Positions 11,301 through 21,658 of a DNA stretch of 64,000 bases are shown piece by piece. Position numbers and translations under genes: made by a program. The notes below the pieces were generated by a model that saw only the letters and a program-made list of their open reading frames with translations, was not told the DNA's origin and made no database searches. Numbering within the stretch: the stretch's first letter is position 1; every line of letters starts with the position of its first letter. The DNA is from Climacium dendroides (lineage: Eukaryota; Streptophyta; Bryopsida; Hypnales; Climaciaceae), in assembly GCA_950106755.1 (NCBI GenBank), contig OX467082.1, forward strand, positions 35,650,001 to 35,714,000, read 5' to 3'.

Positions 11301-12922
11301 ACTAGAGTTAATAAAACCCGGATAAAGAAAACCATGAATGCGATGAAATTGAAGAAAAGAAAGATATGAGATAATAATGAATTTACCTCATCAGAGAAAG
11401 CCTCGCCATTCTTGGGGTTTGCAACGGCGAGACACTTTACAAAGTCCTTGGCTTTTATGGCTTTCACCATAGTGTCTGTAGCCAATGCCATAGCATCCCA
11501 AACTCCCTTGGCTGATATCTTCTCAACTAGTATCGTTCTGTGATACTCAGTGGCCGCATCATCGACAGCACAAGATATATCTTGCTGAAAAAATAAAAAA
11601 ACAAAGGAAATTTAGAACACAATGACAATAGCAAGAGATGAGAAATGTATTTTAAGACGATATAGTAAGAATAATGAATTAATAAAATCACTTACTCGGT
11701 AAAAAAAAAGATGAACACGTCAATTGTAAGAGGAAACTAGGCAGGACGCGACTTCTTCACTTTGAGACATGTATTGAACTCCTCCTCGGTAAGCAGGTCC
11801 TTAAAATTGTTAAGGTTAAGTCCACCATAGTATCGAATTCGTTGCAACTTAGCAATTAAACTAGTCTTGACATGATCGTGTTGGGTAGACCTGAAAAATA
11901 GAGTTGTTAGAGTGAACTAAACAACATATGAAATAGAGTATAAGTGAAATAAAGTCTAAATGAAAGAAATGTGCTCACCAATTAACATCGTGCATGCAAT
12001 TGAGCAACGATGTTATACGTCCTTTGGGGTCGAAAACAATGCAAAACACAGAATAGTGCCATTGAAGATCATCGACATGTTGAGCATTGATGTGGCGCCA
12101 CCAAGCTGTGAACCTGTGATTTCCATCCCACACAAAAAACATCTTCCCTCGGAATGCAGCATAGTCGGGATTAAACTGAAGTTGATTTTCAAAGCGCTCA
12201 TTGACATCATGCTAATGAGGGTCCCAAGAAGCTATGCGCTCCTCAGTGACATCCATAGATGACATATGGTCATTAAAAATGGATATGTACATGGCATGGT
12301 CACCGTCGATGTAGCCCCCCTCAAATCGTTTTTCCAAGGTAGTGACATCAACCTCTTGAATTGGTTGGACTCTTGGAAGAGGACTCATCCTACAGAGGGG
12401 GACATAGAATCGACCCAATGGGATGCGCATACTATTGAGAACCTTCACAAAATCAGACTTTTGGTGAAGCCTCCTTGCTTGCTCTCTTGCCTTTGAGTCT
12501 CGCAGCCCGATTGGACATTTCGGAATAGTAGAATCCTCAGAATTAGAAAGTGACAAATCCTGGCATGCAATTAATGGCAATGCAAATCATGAGAAATAAA
12601 AAACTTAGACAAGGCACTACTTCATTAAAATCTATGTACAATAAAGATTTAATACCCCAAAAAAATGTATGCCCAAAGATTATGCCACATTCCCAAGAGT
12701 TAAGAATGAAGAGAATTACCTGAATGACATCAAGAACTCTGAGTTGCTCTTCAGATTGAAGACCTTCATGCTCAAGTTGCGAATGCACGACAACCTACAC
12801 AAAACTAGAAAACATTTGTAATTTGAGAAACAAGAAGCAACATGTGGTTTAGATTTTGAAGAATACAAATTGAAGAGTGTAGGGGTTTGGAATCTTAGTC
12901 TTACTGTAGAGGAGCTAGCCAT
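8301..12922 (-). pseudogene. Element-borne ParB-like / DNA methyltransferase-like fusion protein gene, 12 exons, decayed
   Basis: I traced exons on the minus strand at 12922-12905, 12794-12720, 12559-11979, 11890-11696, 11584-11387, 11257-11069, 10960-10719, 10568-9821, 9661-9314, 9192-8932, 8827-8626 and 8538-8301. All have GT-AG edges and together hold about 1,098 codons. Exon 3 holds a ParB/sulfiredoxin-like segment: IPLGRFYVPL, then FVWDGNHRFTAWW, with DGNHR at 12127-12113. Exon 8 has a Lys/Arg-rich patch (KRKRLRKADKEKANKEK) and an Ala/Glu coiled coil. Exons 9-11 look like a beta-class amino-methyltransferase: a PPW motif at 9538-9527, then much later a motif I-like DWNASTG...LGRHILAFEED across the exon 10/11 junction. 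In-frame stops lie at 12212-12214 (TAG), 11737-11739 (TAG), 11075-11077 (TAG), 9848-9850 (TGA) and 8370-8372 (TAA). Two junctions are off by one base: exon 4/5, next to a T9 run, and exon 9/10. The first exon (6 codons) is the least certain. Domain calls are inferred from motifs only. Confidence 0.7.
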
Positions 12923-12956
12923 TCTACGTGCAAACCAAAGGTGGAATCAGGGTTAG

Positions 12957-13265
12957 GAGCATTCGGCGCCGAATGCTTGCGGGACAGTAGGCGGGTGCAA
13001 ACAGCTCGAGGGTGCAAATAGTTGGAATAGCAAGCGGGTACAAGCGTAGGTCGACACGGACAATAGGCGGGCGCTGGAAGCATTCGGCGCCAAATGCTTG
13101 CTGGGACAGGTTGAGTGGTCGAGGGTGCAGCGAACAGCAGGCAGGCGCTGGGAGCATTCGGTGCCGAATGCTTGTTGGGACAGGTCGAGCGGTCGAAGGC
13201 GCAGGGAACAGTAGGCAGGCGCTCGGATAGGTCAAGCGGGCTGGGAGCATGCGGCGCCAAAGTTG
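12957..13265. repeat. Tandem repeat built on the palindrome GCATTCGGCGCCGAATGC, upstream of the ParB/methyltransferase gene
   Basis: A perfect 18-bp palindrome lies at 12959-12976. Near-identical copies lie at 13080-13097, 13154-13171 and 13247-13264, each followed by CTTGYTGGGACAGGTYGAG-like sequence. Spacings are about 121, 74 and 93 bp. The block is GC-rich (about 60%) in AT-rich surroundings and begins some 35 bp upstream of the proposed first codon of the ParB/methyltransferase gene. Its apparent open frames on - are low-complexity by-products of the repeat. Confidence 0.8.
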
Positions 13266-14080
13266 CTGGGACAAGTCGTTGAAGTTCGCCGCCAAGACAG
13301 GTCGAGGACAAAGGGGCAAAACCGTAGAGAAGGTGAAGATGGCGGTTTAGGGTTTACCTAAAAGAAAGTGTGGTTTTCCGTTCTCCAAATTCAACAGATT
13401 TCTGTCAGATTTTGACCGGATCAACGCGACCAAAACAATAGAAAAACTAAATTTTCTAGTAGTGGTTCCCTCGGTCACCCATCCTTGAGCTATTCCTCTC
13501 TACCTTTGCTTAACTCCAATGTACTTAGCACCCTCCTACCACAGCTTCTAAACCTTGGAGATGTTGAAGGCTTGAAAATTTAGGACTTTGTAAGATGAAT
13601 GCAAGAATGACTTGTACTACTTGGTGTCACAACTTGTTTGCTCAATCTTCATTCAATCACTACTTTTAGAGTATTAATGCAAACAAGTTGAAATTTAAAA
13701 TGAAGGTGCATATGACTACTCCAAACATAATTCATATTTTTCTTATGAAATAAAATAAAAATTACAAGTGTGACATATATAAATTAAAAGGAACCCTCGG
13801 TCATATGTTACACTTGTAATTTTTGGAGTTGGAAGTACTATGAATTTGGAGCTAAAATTTTGGGAGGATGCTACACCACTTGACCTAAGGATTTCTAAAA
13901 ACGATAAAAACTCCTTGTTGTAGGCATCTACAAAGTATGAAATCAAACTAGACTATTATCTCATAGAAGAAAATTGTATTTTTGAGACTTCTTTCCCATG
14001 GAATTCTTAGCAAAGGCCATTTCTTATTGTAATTTTTACATTATAAAAAAAAATAAAAATAAAATTCCACCAAGTTACCT
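13266..14080. other. Non-coding spacer inside the 13-kb element, with one inverted repeat
   Basis: No coding frame is supported. AAAATTACAAGTGTGACATA at 13757-13776 is inverted with one mismatch at about 13804-13823, which would give a roughly 20-bp stem with a loop of about 25 bases. The region separates the palindromic array from the 128-bp array. Confidence 0.6.
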
Positions 14081-14081
14081 A

Positions 14082-14945
14082 GGGAGTTCGGCACCAAAGA
14101 CTCATTGCAAGGCTTTTGTGAACCCCCCTCTCAAACTAGTGGGTGCATCCATAGGTCACTGGGTGGACAAGAGTTTAAAAAACAAGATGGCAACGGGCTT
14201 GCCCTAAAGAAGGTTCGGCGCCAAAGCCTCATTTTAGGGGCTCATTTGAACCTTCTCCTATAGTTGGTGGGTACAATTTGATGTCAAAGGTAGGGGACGG
14301 GCCTTCAAATGCATATTTAGGACATGCCAAATGAGGTAGTTTTCTTAATTTCATACTTGATACCCCTAAATTTGTGCTTAAGCCTCTTATTTTGAGAAAA
14401 AAAAAGGTCAACATGTCGTTGATTGACATTAGGCGGATTTCAAGCGGGCGAGAGGCTAATCGGATGGGCATGGATGGGTGGGTGGGCGGGCGGCCTGTCA
14501 AGCGGCTAGACAATCCTAGGCTAGCTCCAAATAGGGTTCGACGTCGAAGCCTCATCTAGGGGGCCCATTTGAGCCCTATCCTACAACTGGTGGGTACAAT
14601 CTTACGTCAACGGGGGCAGACGAGAGTTCAAAACAACATGGCATTGGGCCCGCTTCAAAGAGGGTTTGGCGCCGAATCCTCATTTTAGGGGACCATTTGA
14701 GCCATTTTTTGCAACTGGTGGGTACAACCTAAAGTCAAGGGCAGGAGATGAGAATTCAAAAAAAGATGGCAACGGGCCAGCTCCAAAGAGGGTTCGGCAC
14801 CGAAGCCTCATTTTGGAGGCTTAGTTGAGCCCTCTCCTAGAGTTGGTGGATACAACCTAACATCAAAGGGGGAGACAACAGATCGAAACAAGATGGCAAT
14901 GGGCCCGCCCCAAAGAGGGTTCGGCACCGAAGCTTCATTGTGAGG
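14082..14945. repeat. ~128-bp tandem array carrying TTCGGCGCCGAA-type palindromes
   Basis: Units begin with GGTTCGGCGCCGAAGCCTCA or a variant at about 14084, 14211, 14534, 14662, 14790 and 14917, a period of 127-128 bp. The array is interrupted between about 14330 and 14520 by unrelated sequence. Each unit also holds a conserved CAACTGGTGGGTACAACCT block and an ACAAGATGGCAACGGGCC block. One copy of the palindrome is TTCGACGTCGAA, still perfectly symmetrical although its sequence differs. A stray copy of the TGGTGGGTACAACCT block lies at about 16244. The palindrome core is the same as in the array at 12957-13265. Confidence 0.85.
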
Positions 14946-15128
14946 GTTCAAAAATCAAATAGTGAGTCTTGGTCCGAACACTCTAGTTTTATTGTGGACA
15001 TTTGGCACATGTGAGCCGGCCTCCACTGCTCATGGGTGCTCTTTGATGTTACAGAGGGGAGGTGAAGCCCTATTCCGACTACGTGATTCATTCAATTTAG
15101 AAGAGGACTTTTAAGGCTTGTAAAGAGA

Positions 15129-16150
15129 TCAAAAAATAGATGAAAGTGCAATGATGGAGTGACTTACTGCATTTGAAGCCTTTGAGGGTGTGCTTTGTGT
15201 ACAATCGTCCAGATCTTCATCGCCTTGGTTGTTCTGTTGTAGCTCGTAGTCATGATTATTCCTATCTTGATCGGTCTCTTGAAACTGCTCTCCACTTGTC
15301 TCCTCTATTTGCGCATACTCTGATACTAATACTGCCTTCTGAAACATTGATTTAAGTATCGTCATTTTTGAGCTTCTAGTAACAAAACCCTATACCCCAA
15401 TGACTTGGTCTTAGACATATCAATGTTAATTCACCCTTATATTATACTTGCGACAAGAACTCGAGCAAACCATATTGCAATTGACGTCCAAGGGAGAGGA
15501 TACGGCCGCAAGATGCAAAGAGTGCCTGAACGTTCTAGTGCACGCGGAGGTAAATGAGCGCTTGGACCAAAATCCTCTTCTAGTTACTATTAATTCCACA
15601 ATCAACATCGATATGTTCAAAACCTAAAGAATGATTTGCAACAAACCACATTATTTTGTAGGACATCAAAGATATTCTTCAGCCAATGGATACTTACTTT
15701 GCTTTGTTTTTCACTTGACAACTCTTCTTCGGTCTCGCACTCATACATGAATGGTTGATTGTCTTGCGATCCCGCAAATCCTGATATCTCGCCTTCCAAT
15801 GGAAGAGTTTCAACAACTTCTTTCAACAAAGCACCTTGATACGAAAGTGTTCTAGTTGTACTAGTAAGGTCTATGCCTGAACGTTGAAGTTGTTGCCTAA
15901 ACATTCTAGATTTGGCTAGTTGCTTTCTAGATGTGGCTAGTTCCTTTCTAGATGAATAACGAAACCCACTCCTCCGCTTCTTCTTCCTATCTCCCTCCTG
16001 TATTTGGCTCAATAGAACATCATTAAGCTCTTCACTATACTATCTTCTATTGAGTTGGAAAATGTGGCAATGCCCTTACTACAGACGTTTTTCAATAACA
16101 AACAATTGAATTTGAAATACTCAATCACGGACTCTTTCTTCGTATATATC
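15129..16150 (-). pseudogene. Small third gene of the 13-kb element, unknown function, decayed
   Basis: Two minus-strand coding blocks can be seen. The upstream one, about 16150-15698, reads a hydrophobic/helical stretch (about 16150-16020), a probable frame slip near 16015-16040, then a strongly basic segment (GDRKKKRRSGFRYSSRKELA), and ends at a GTAAGT donor at 15697. The second begins after a TTTCAG acceptor at about 15346 and is acidic and Gln/Asn-rich (QQNNQGDEDLDDCTQ); it ends near 15174 at a GTAAGT donor, beyond which no exon was traced. Splicing at 15698 and 15346 keeps phase. I do not recognise the family. It lies between the two large genes of the element, on the same strand as the ParB/methyltransferase gene, and could even be extra 5' exons of it. 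The basic then acidic layout suggests a nucleic-acid-binding accessory protein, but this is a guess. Confidence 0.45.
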
Positions 16151-16999
16151 AATCTTTGTTAATACTACTAATCATCACGCACATCGAATCTCAATAGTCA
16201 CTGAAGTGACATTTTCTACATCTTTATGCTCGTGATGGTCAACTGGTGGGTACAACCTTGTAAGCTTGATCTAGCGACCACGACGATATTTCCAACAACC
16301 CTAAATACGCTCATTCAACGCTCTACTTCAAGTATGAAGTAAATTATGACTACTTGAATACTCCAATTAGATGTCTATACTTTTCAAGATTGTTTATTTT
16401 ATTTAGATTGTCATATCTTTCATAAATAGAAAAGCTATCCTAGCAATCTAACTCTCACCGTCACTAAAATCTAGTGGGTCCCTATTACACTTATACTCGC
16501 CACTAGTTCGTTGTCCTTGTAAATTTGAAATCCACCATAAATAAAAGTAATTCAAACTAACATCTACATTATGGTTCATTGTAGTTCCCCGATGAAAGGC
16601 CTTTTTTCAAACATGTATTCTCTAATAATGGCAAATCTATACAATTGAACCAGCATCTATTGATGCTATGGATTAGATTTCATTCACAATTCTATTGTAT
16701 AATTATTTCATAACACCAACACCCTTTATTATTATACTTACAGAATTACAAGCAACCCACCTATTTGACACACGCCATCAACTTTTCAAAAATATATCCT
16801 TTTCATCAATACATGACTCTCGTCATTTTTTTCTAATTAAAACGTCTCTTAATCACCCTCTTTATTAATTCTATCTGTCTATGTCTTCATACAGTGATGT
16901 TTGCATAACCTCTTGCATCAAAATATACCTCCAGAACTCTTGGATTTAAATTCTATTCACAATTCCCATGTTGTCCGTGTCTTTCCTTTCTCCATTGCA

Positions 17000-19900
17000 A
17001 TGGCTAATTTTCAAAATCCTCCCATGATGCTAATTCATGCTGATGGCCAAGGAGTTCCTATTTCTTTTCAAGTAGGAGCTGATGGAAAGTGCACAGTCAA
17101 TGTTCTTCGTTTGCATCTTCGTTTTTAATTTCTAGAAGGATCTATGCATGTTGATGAGGAGGTCTTTGATGTTGATTCCGGAGAACTTCTTCACACTATA
17201 GGTCATGTGTCATCTATGAATGATCAAGGTCAGTGTTGGATTCTGAAGTCGGGAACGTACCGAGTGTATGGATTGAAAGATCCTCTTCAAGGTGCATGCA
17301 CTAAGATCCTCACCCCTAGGGTGTCATTTACATGTACCCTGCAAACACCTATGCTCCGAAAGGTTAAGATTGAGCCTTGCAAACGTATCGTCCATCTCTT
17401 GAGTGATGATTCTGAAGATGCGCTCCCCAGTAGATTGCCGTCTTCCACTATTCCAATCCCCAATCCTACTATAATATGTCACCCTTCGCATGACACAAAT
17501 TCATCGCAAGGCAATCATCCAAGTACTTCTAGGCCTCCGATTCCGCCATGGATTGATGACTATGTGAGCGTTGTTGATTGTCTCAAAAAATTAGCTGCAA
17601 GGAAAGGGTCGAAGTCCATCTTGTCTAAGGTAGACTTTACTAAAATAAAAACTGAGAGAGTGGAATTCCTTCCCCCTAGGTTTGATGGCAACGTGATGTT
17701 TGAGTTCCCCCCACCGGGGAAATATGTATCATAATCACAAGCAAAGCTCCTTCATGGCATGGACAAACGCCACGATGGCCATGCTTGGACTCGCACCATC
17801 ACCTCCAATATCAAGAATGACATGGGTCTAACATTTAGAATGTCTTCGTGCTTAGGTCATTTGCAATGTACCAACGCAGCTTGCGATTATTTATCTCGTG
17901 TGCACTGGTCCTCCTAAGCTAACGAAACCGAATGGGATGGAGTCTCCTCGTTCACCTTTGAAGTTGGATCTAACCCTCCAAAAGGCTCAACTATCGTGTA
18001 TAAAATCTGCAAGGTTTCTCCGTCATGCTTAGATGGGTGTTTGGCTAAGATTTATTATGTTCTTAGTCATGGAAATATGACTTGTGCATGTGTGCACCTC
18101 GGAACCCATTGTCATCCTGTGAAGATTGGCGAATACATGGATGTCGCTGAGAAGATAAAGAGCCTCATTAGTGAACAAGTAGAGAAGACTCCAACAACAA
18201 CTAATTATGCCATTGTCCTTGAAGCTAGCAAGGAATTCCTTGGTGAATTGCTTCTTTCTGTAGATGGAGCAACGCAGAAGGAACTTACTCTTGATGAGCT
18301 CATACCGATGTTTGATAAGTTCAAACACATGTCTTCCCCGAGTATTCGGAATCAAGTCACGACGTTTCGATACTTGAGACGCTTTGGAGTCATGGACAAC
18401 ATCACCAAACTTAGAGGGTCTAGCTACTGGGCATTTGTCCAGGAGAACAAATTCCCTAGCCAAGGGTCTGAGTTCAACAAGGTCTTTGTTTTCAAGATGT
18501 TTGAGATCGAGCCAGGAAGTGGAGTTGATCTCGTGACAAGAATGCAGCCGGGTGGAGATTTACAGAATGTATGGATGATGTTCGACCATGTCAAGCGTGT
18601 AAAGGGCTGGACTTCCATGGCCTGCCATGTTTATGATGCTACCTATTGTCGGGTAATGACTATTGCAGTGTGTGATATGCAGTCGGAAGATGTTGCCGCT
18701 CAAATCATCTTCTAGAAGAACTTGAATGCTGTTGTGGCCAGACACAACGTTTCTAACGTACAATTCAAGGGCTTCATGGCAGACAGTGCGCAAGCAAACT
18801 GGAATGCAATTCGTATTGTATATGGTAGCGGTGATGCTTCAATTCCTATGGAGGACCAAGAACGTACTTGTTTGTTCCATTGGACCCAGTCATTGGAGAA
18901 ACATACAAAGGCTGACATTCGGACGGACATGCAACGATAACATCGTCAATTGTGCATGCAATACAAAAATGCCAAGTAGTTAGCAGAGGCTGAGGAGCGG
19001 TATCTTGCTATCAGATCATGGTGGCTTTCCTCCGGAGCAACGACTAATGAAGGAATCGTTCGTCTTGACCTATGGCTTGCTTTCTGGCACTTCCGCTATC
19101 GCCAATGGGGTGGTTTCATGGATTTGGTGAGTTCACACTTTGCTCCGGGCCTTTTTGCTTTTAGTTTTCTGTAAAGTTGTAACCTCACTCAAAATTATAC
19201 TACCATTCATTTGACATCACAGGCCCTTTCTGAGGATGAGCTTGCTGAAATGCCCTCGTGCAATTTAGCGGAGACTGTACACAACAAGTGGCTTCAACAG
19301 AGCAGTAAACAAGGTAATGACTTGTATGTAGCAACTGTCGATGATTACATACGTGCTTTCATGCAAATGGTTGCCTACTACCAGTATTTGAATGGTGAGA
19401 GACCGGGTACTGGACTTGGAAAAGAAGAATTGTTGCTTCGAGTTGCCCAACGAACCGCCCAACGTTCCGGCAACTTGAAATCACTTCATCAAGCGCTTCG
19501 AAACATGCCTGGAATTGCCGATTTCTGCACTCACGAGCCTCATCTTCAAGGTGAGGAAGTATTTCTCTCCCTCAAGTGCAAAGCAGATCTTCCTCCTAGG
19601 TCAGAGTTCGACTCTCATAGACTTGACAAGACTAGCATCTCTCGCCCTTGAGTACAAACACGAGCAGGAGGTGCAATATTTTATGATCTCACTCCAGAGG
19701 GTGACGCACAACAAGAAGCAACTGAAGACTTGCATAATAATCCGGTTCAACTAGAAACACCTACTACAGTTCCAACCATGGAGCATGTGAAGGCTGTACA
19801 AGAAACAGTATGCAATGAGCATGAATGGCACATCGAGCGACTTCCAAAGATGTCAGCGAAAGCTTGCTTCGCTCAACAGGCCATCACCAAGAAGAAATGT

Positions 19901-20671
19901 GTGGCACGAATTGTACAGGATGGAAAGAGTACAGCTGCACCAACTTACAACGGCATCATGTACAACAATAGGAAGAATAAACAAAAGCGCATGCAGTTCT
20001 TCTGCAACGACGACATTGAGAGGTGCGTGAAGGGTACCCGTCGTAAGTGGGTGGTTTCCAAACCTATAGTTCCAGAAGTTTGGCCTATCAAGATTGGCAC
20101 CAATCTCACACAAAAAGAGATCCTAGACTTGGAGAACGCCGGTTTTCAATTAGCACCACGTCTGGAGCTCTCTCCAAGGAAGCTGTTCAGGGAAGAGGGG
20201 TCATTGGTGGACCTGTCAGAGTATCCTACCCTGGAGTTCTCTAACGACTTTCCAAAGCGCAGATTCGGGAAGAACATTAGGCGGAATCTAAAGGCACCTT
20301 CAACGAAGCACGCCAATTTCTGTGCATCTGCTTTTACTGTCATTGGGCAGATTTTAAAGGTTTCTATAGTACCAATTCCTGCCTTGGGTTGCATCATCAC
20401 CTTCGAGTCCCGAAATGGTTTCAAAATTTCACAATATTTAATTACGATTGGCCAATTTCCCAGTTGTTCATGCCCCTTCTTCAAAGACATGTCGAGCAAA
20501 TCATTGGGAAAGCGTAGACAATGGACAAATTGTAAGCATCTGTACTACATATTTCATATAGTTTGTGGATTGGACAGTGAGATAGATGTTTTTATGCACG
20601 CTCCTAGTTTCAGCTTCAATGAAATTAAGCGTGTTATTCAAATGGTGCTACTTAAGCAACCAGCAACTTAG
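17000..20671 (+). pseudogene. Mutator-like transposase with C-terminal SWIM zinc finger, one frame broken by seven stops
   Basis: Two exons (17000-19126 and 19223-20671, GTGAGT...CACAG intron of 96 bp) form a single frame of 1,192 codons from ATG to TAG. The frame is broken by stops at 17126 (TAA), 17732 (TAA), 17915 (TAA), 18713 (TAG), 18938 (TAA), 18977 (TAG) and 19649 (TGA), with no frameshift. In order come a short N-terminal domain, a Pro/Ser-rich linker (about 17.4-17.55 kb), a Cys/His-rich region of FLYWCH/WRKY-GCM character (about 17.85-18.12 kb), and a MULE-like RNase H fold (MMFDHVKRVKGW at about 18.58 kb, GFMADSAQANW at about 18.77 kb, then CLFHWTQSL). A SWIM finger follows, with Cys at 20465 and 20471 and CKH at 20531-20539. 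MULE transposases bind terminal inverted repeats and cut the element out. The family call rests on the D..D..CxxH and SWIM order; a FAR1-like host derivative is less likely because of the flanking inverted repeats. Confidence 0.85.
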
Positions 20672-21050
20672 AGATGTTATTGAGCCCGAGGGCTACATTG
20701 TACAATTCTCTTTTTAGATTGAATGAAACAGTGGTGAGACTAAAAGGGCCACCACGAAGTTGTTGTTGTACATTTTGACTACTCATTGAATCATCATTGA
20801 CATTGAAAATTTCAAAGGTGTGTACATTTTTGTTCACATTTTGCTGCCATCCTACAGTAATAGTGGTCAAAAGTGCGTGAATAATTTCATTCCCACGGTC
20901 ATAGGAGCACCCTTATTCAACAGTAATAGGTCCAAATAATTACTAAATTTGAACCTAAACCTTTTTTATTTCTATTTTTGGTAAATTCCCACTAAATGTT
21001 CATTATTTTATTCTTTTTTCTGCTCTATGCTCTCCATTCACTGCTCTAGG
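20672..21050 (+). other. 3' flank of the transposase gene and inner part of the right terminal repeat
   Basis: This is non-coding. Degraded inverted similarity to about 7.89-8.02 kb begins near 20890, so this is probably the subterminal part of the element. Confidence 0.5.
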
Positions 21051-21072
21051 CTCACCGCTCACCGCTCTAGGC
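21051..21072 (-). repeat. Right terminal inverted repeat core of the 13-kb element
   Basis: This is an exact inverted copy of 7866-7887. Just inside it the motif (CTCTAGGCTCACC-like) is partly duplicated again, so the right end holds an extra subrepeat compared with the left. Confidence 0.85.
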
Positions 21073-21188
21073 ACGCAAACTAGCTTCGTCCAAAATAAGA
21101 AAGATAGAGGCGGATAAAGTTTAAAGTCAAAATTGGATGAAAGTTAGATAGAACCAAATTTCAAGTTGTAGATTAGGAGATATTAGTA

Positions 21189-21227
21189 GATGAAGTTTGA
21201 AAAATTGATTAGAGGTCAAACTTCATC
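21189..21227. repeat. Inverted repeat GATGAAGTTTGA / TCAAACTTCATC (first)
   Basis: Perfect 12-bp arms at 21189-21200 and 21216-21227 are separated by 15 bases. The arms are identical to those of the repeat at 21659-21697. Confidence 0.8.
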
Positions 21228-21505
21228 CATCAATAACTTATAGTAGAAAAATCCAATTAGCAAGTATGAACCCAATCTAGAATCCTAAAATTAGGAAATA
21301 CAAGAAAAAAAATGCAAACTTTCCAAAAATAGTAAATTGACAGATGTTAGACTAAGAACAAAAGAACAAAAAAGGCTAACTTAGAACTTGGAGGTTAGAT
21401 TAGAATGATAACTTAAAACCACAAGCTCATAGAAGAAGATAATTAGAATCCACTGGAACTCCAAACTCAAGAAAAAACTAAATAACTAACAAAATATTAA
21501 AGGAT

Positions 21506-21546
21506 GAAGTTTCATCCAATCCTAACCTAGGATTGGATGAAACTTC
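21506..21546. repeat. Perfect 19-bp hairpin with a 3-base loop
   Basis: GAAGTTTCATCCAATCCTA at 21506-21524 is followed by ACC and its exact reverse complement at 21528-21546. Confidence 0.9.
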
Positions 21547-21658
21547 AGTAGAATTGTTGACTTAAAACCAAACTTCAGAGTTAGATAGCAAGAAATATTT
21601 TAAGTATATCTTCAAAATCTCAAAGTCGTTTGAATTAGGGAACTAGCACTAAACCGCG

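Larger units (their letters stand above)
7850..21086. mobile_element. 13.2-kb Mutator-like element with a SWIM transposase and a divergent ParB/DNA-methyltransferase gene
   Basis: A 22-bp sequence at 7866-7887 (core GAGCGGTGAGCGGTGAG) is repeated exactly, in inverted orientation, at 21051-21072. Weaker inverted similarity continues inwards, for example CCTATAACCGTGGGATGA at about 7985 against the reverse complement of about 20892-20910. The inverted repeats are therefore probably longer than 130 bp and decayed. They enclose a Mutator-like transposase pseudogene (+), a ParB/methyltransferase pseudogene (-), a small third gene (-) and two palindrome-based tandem arrays. Long inverted repeats with a MULE-type transposase point to the Mutator superfamily. 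I could not find a clear 9-bp target duplication, so the outer ends are good to about 15 bp only. The interior shows no sign of a second autonomous element. Confidence 0.75.

Noticed and set aside
12901..13319. Open minus-strand frames of 130-136 codons upstream of the ParB/methyltransferase gene
   Set aside because: They are low-complexity translations of the palindromic tandem repeat.
728..20671. A nuclear genetic code in which TAA and TAG mean glutamine, as in some ulvophyte algae
   Set aside because: Most stops in the transposon frames fall at plausible Gln positions, so I considered it. But TGA also appears among them, and the intact epimerase ends at a TAG at the expected length. A methylation-driven decay explains all cases with the standard code.
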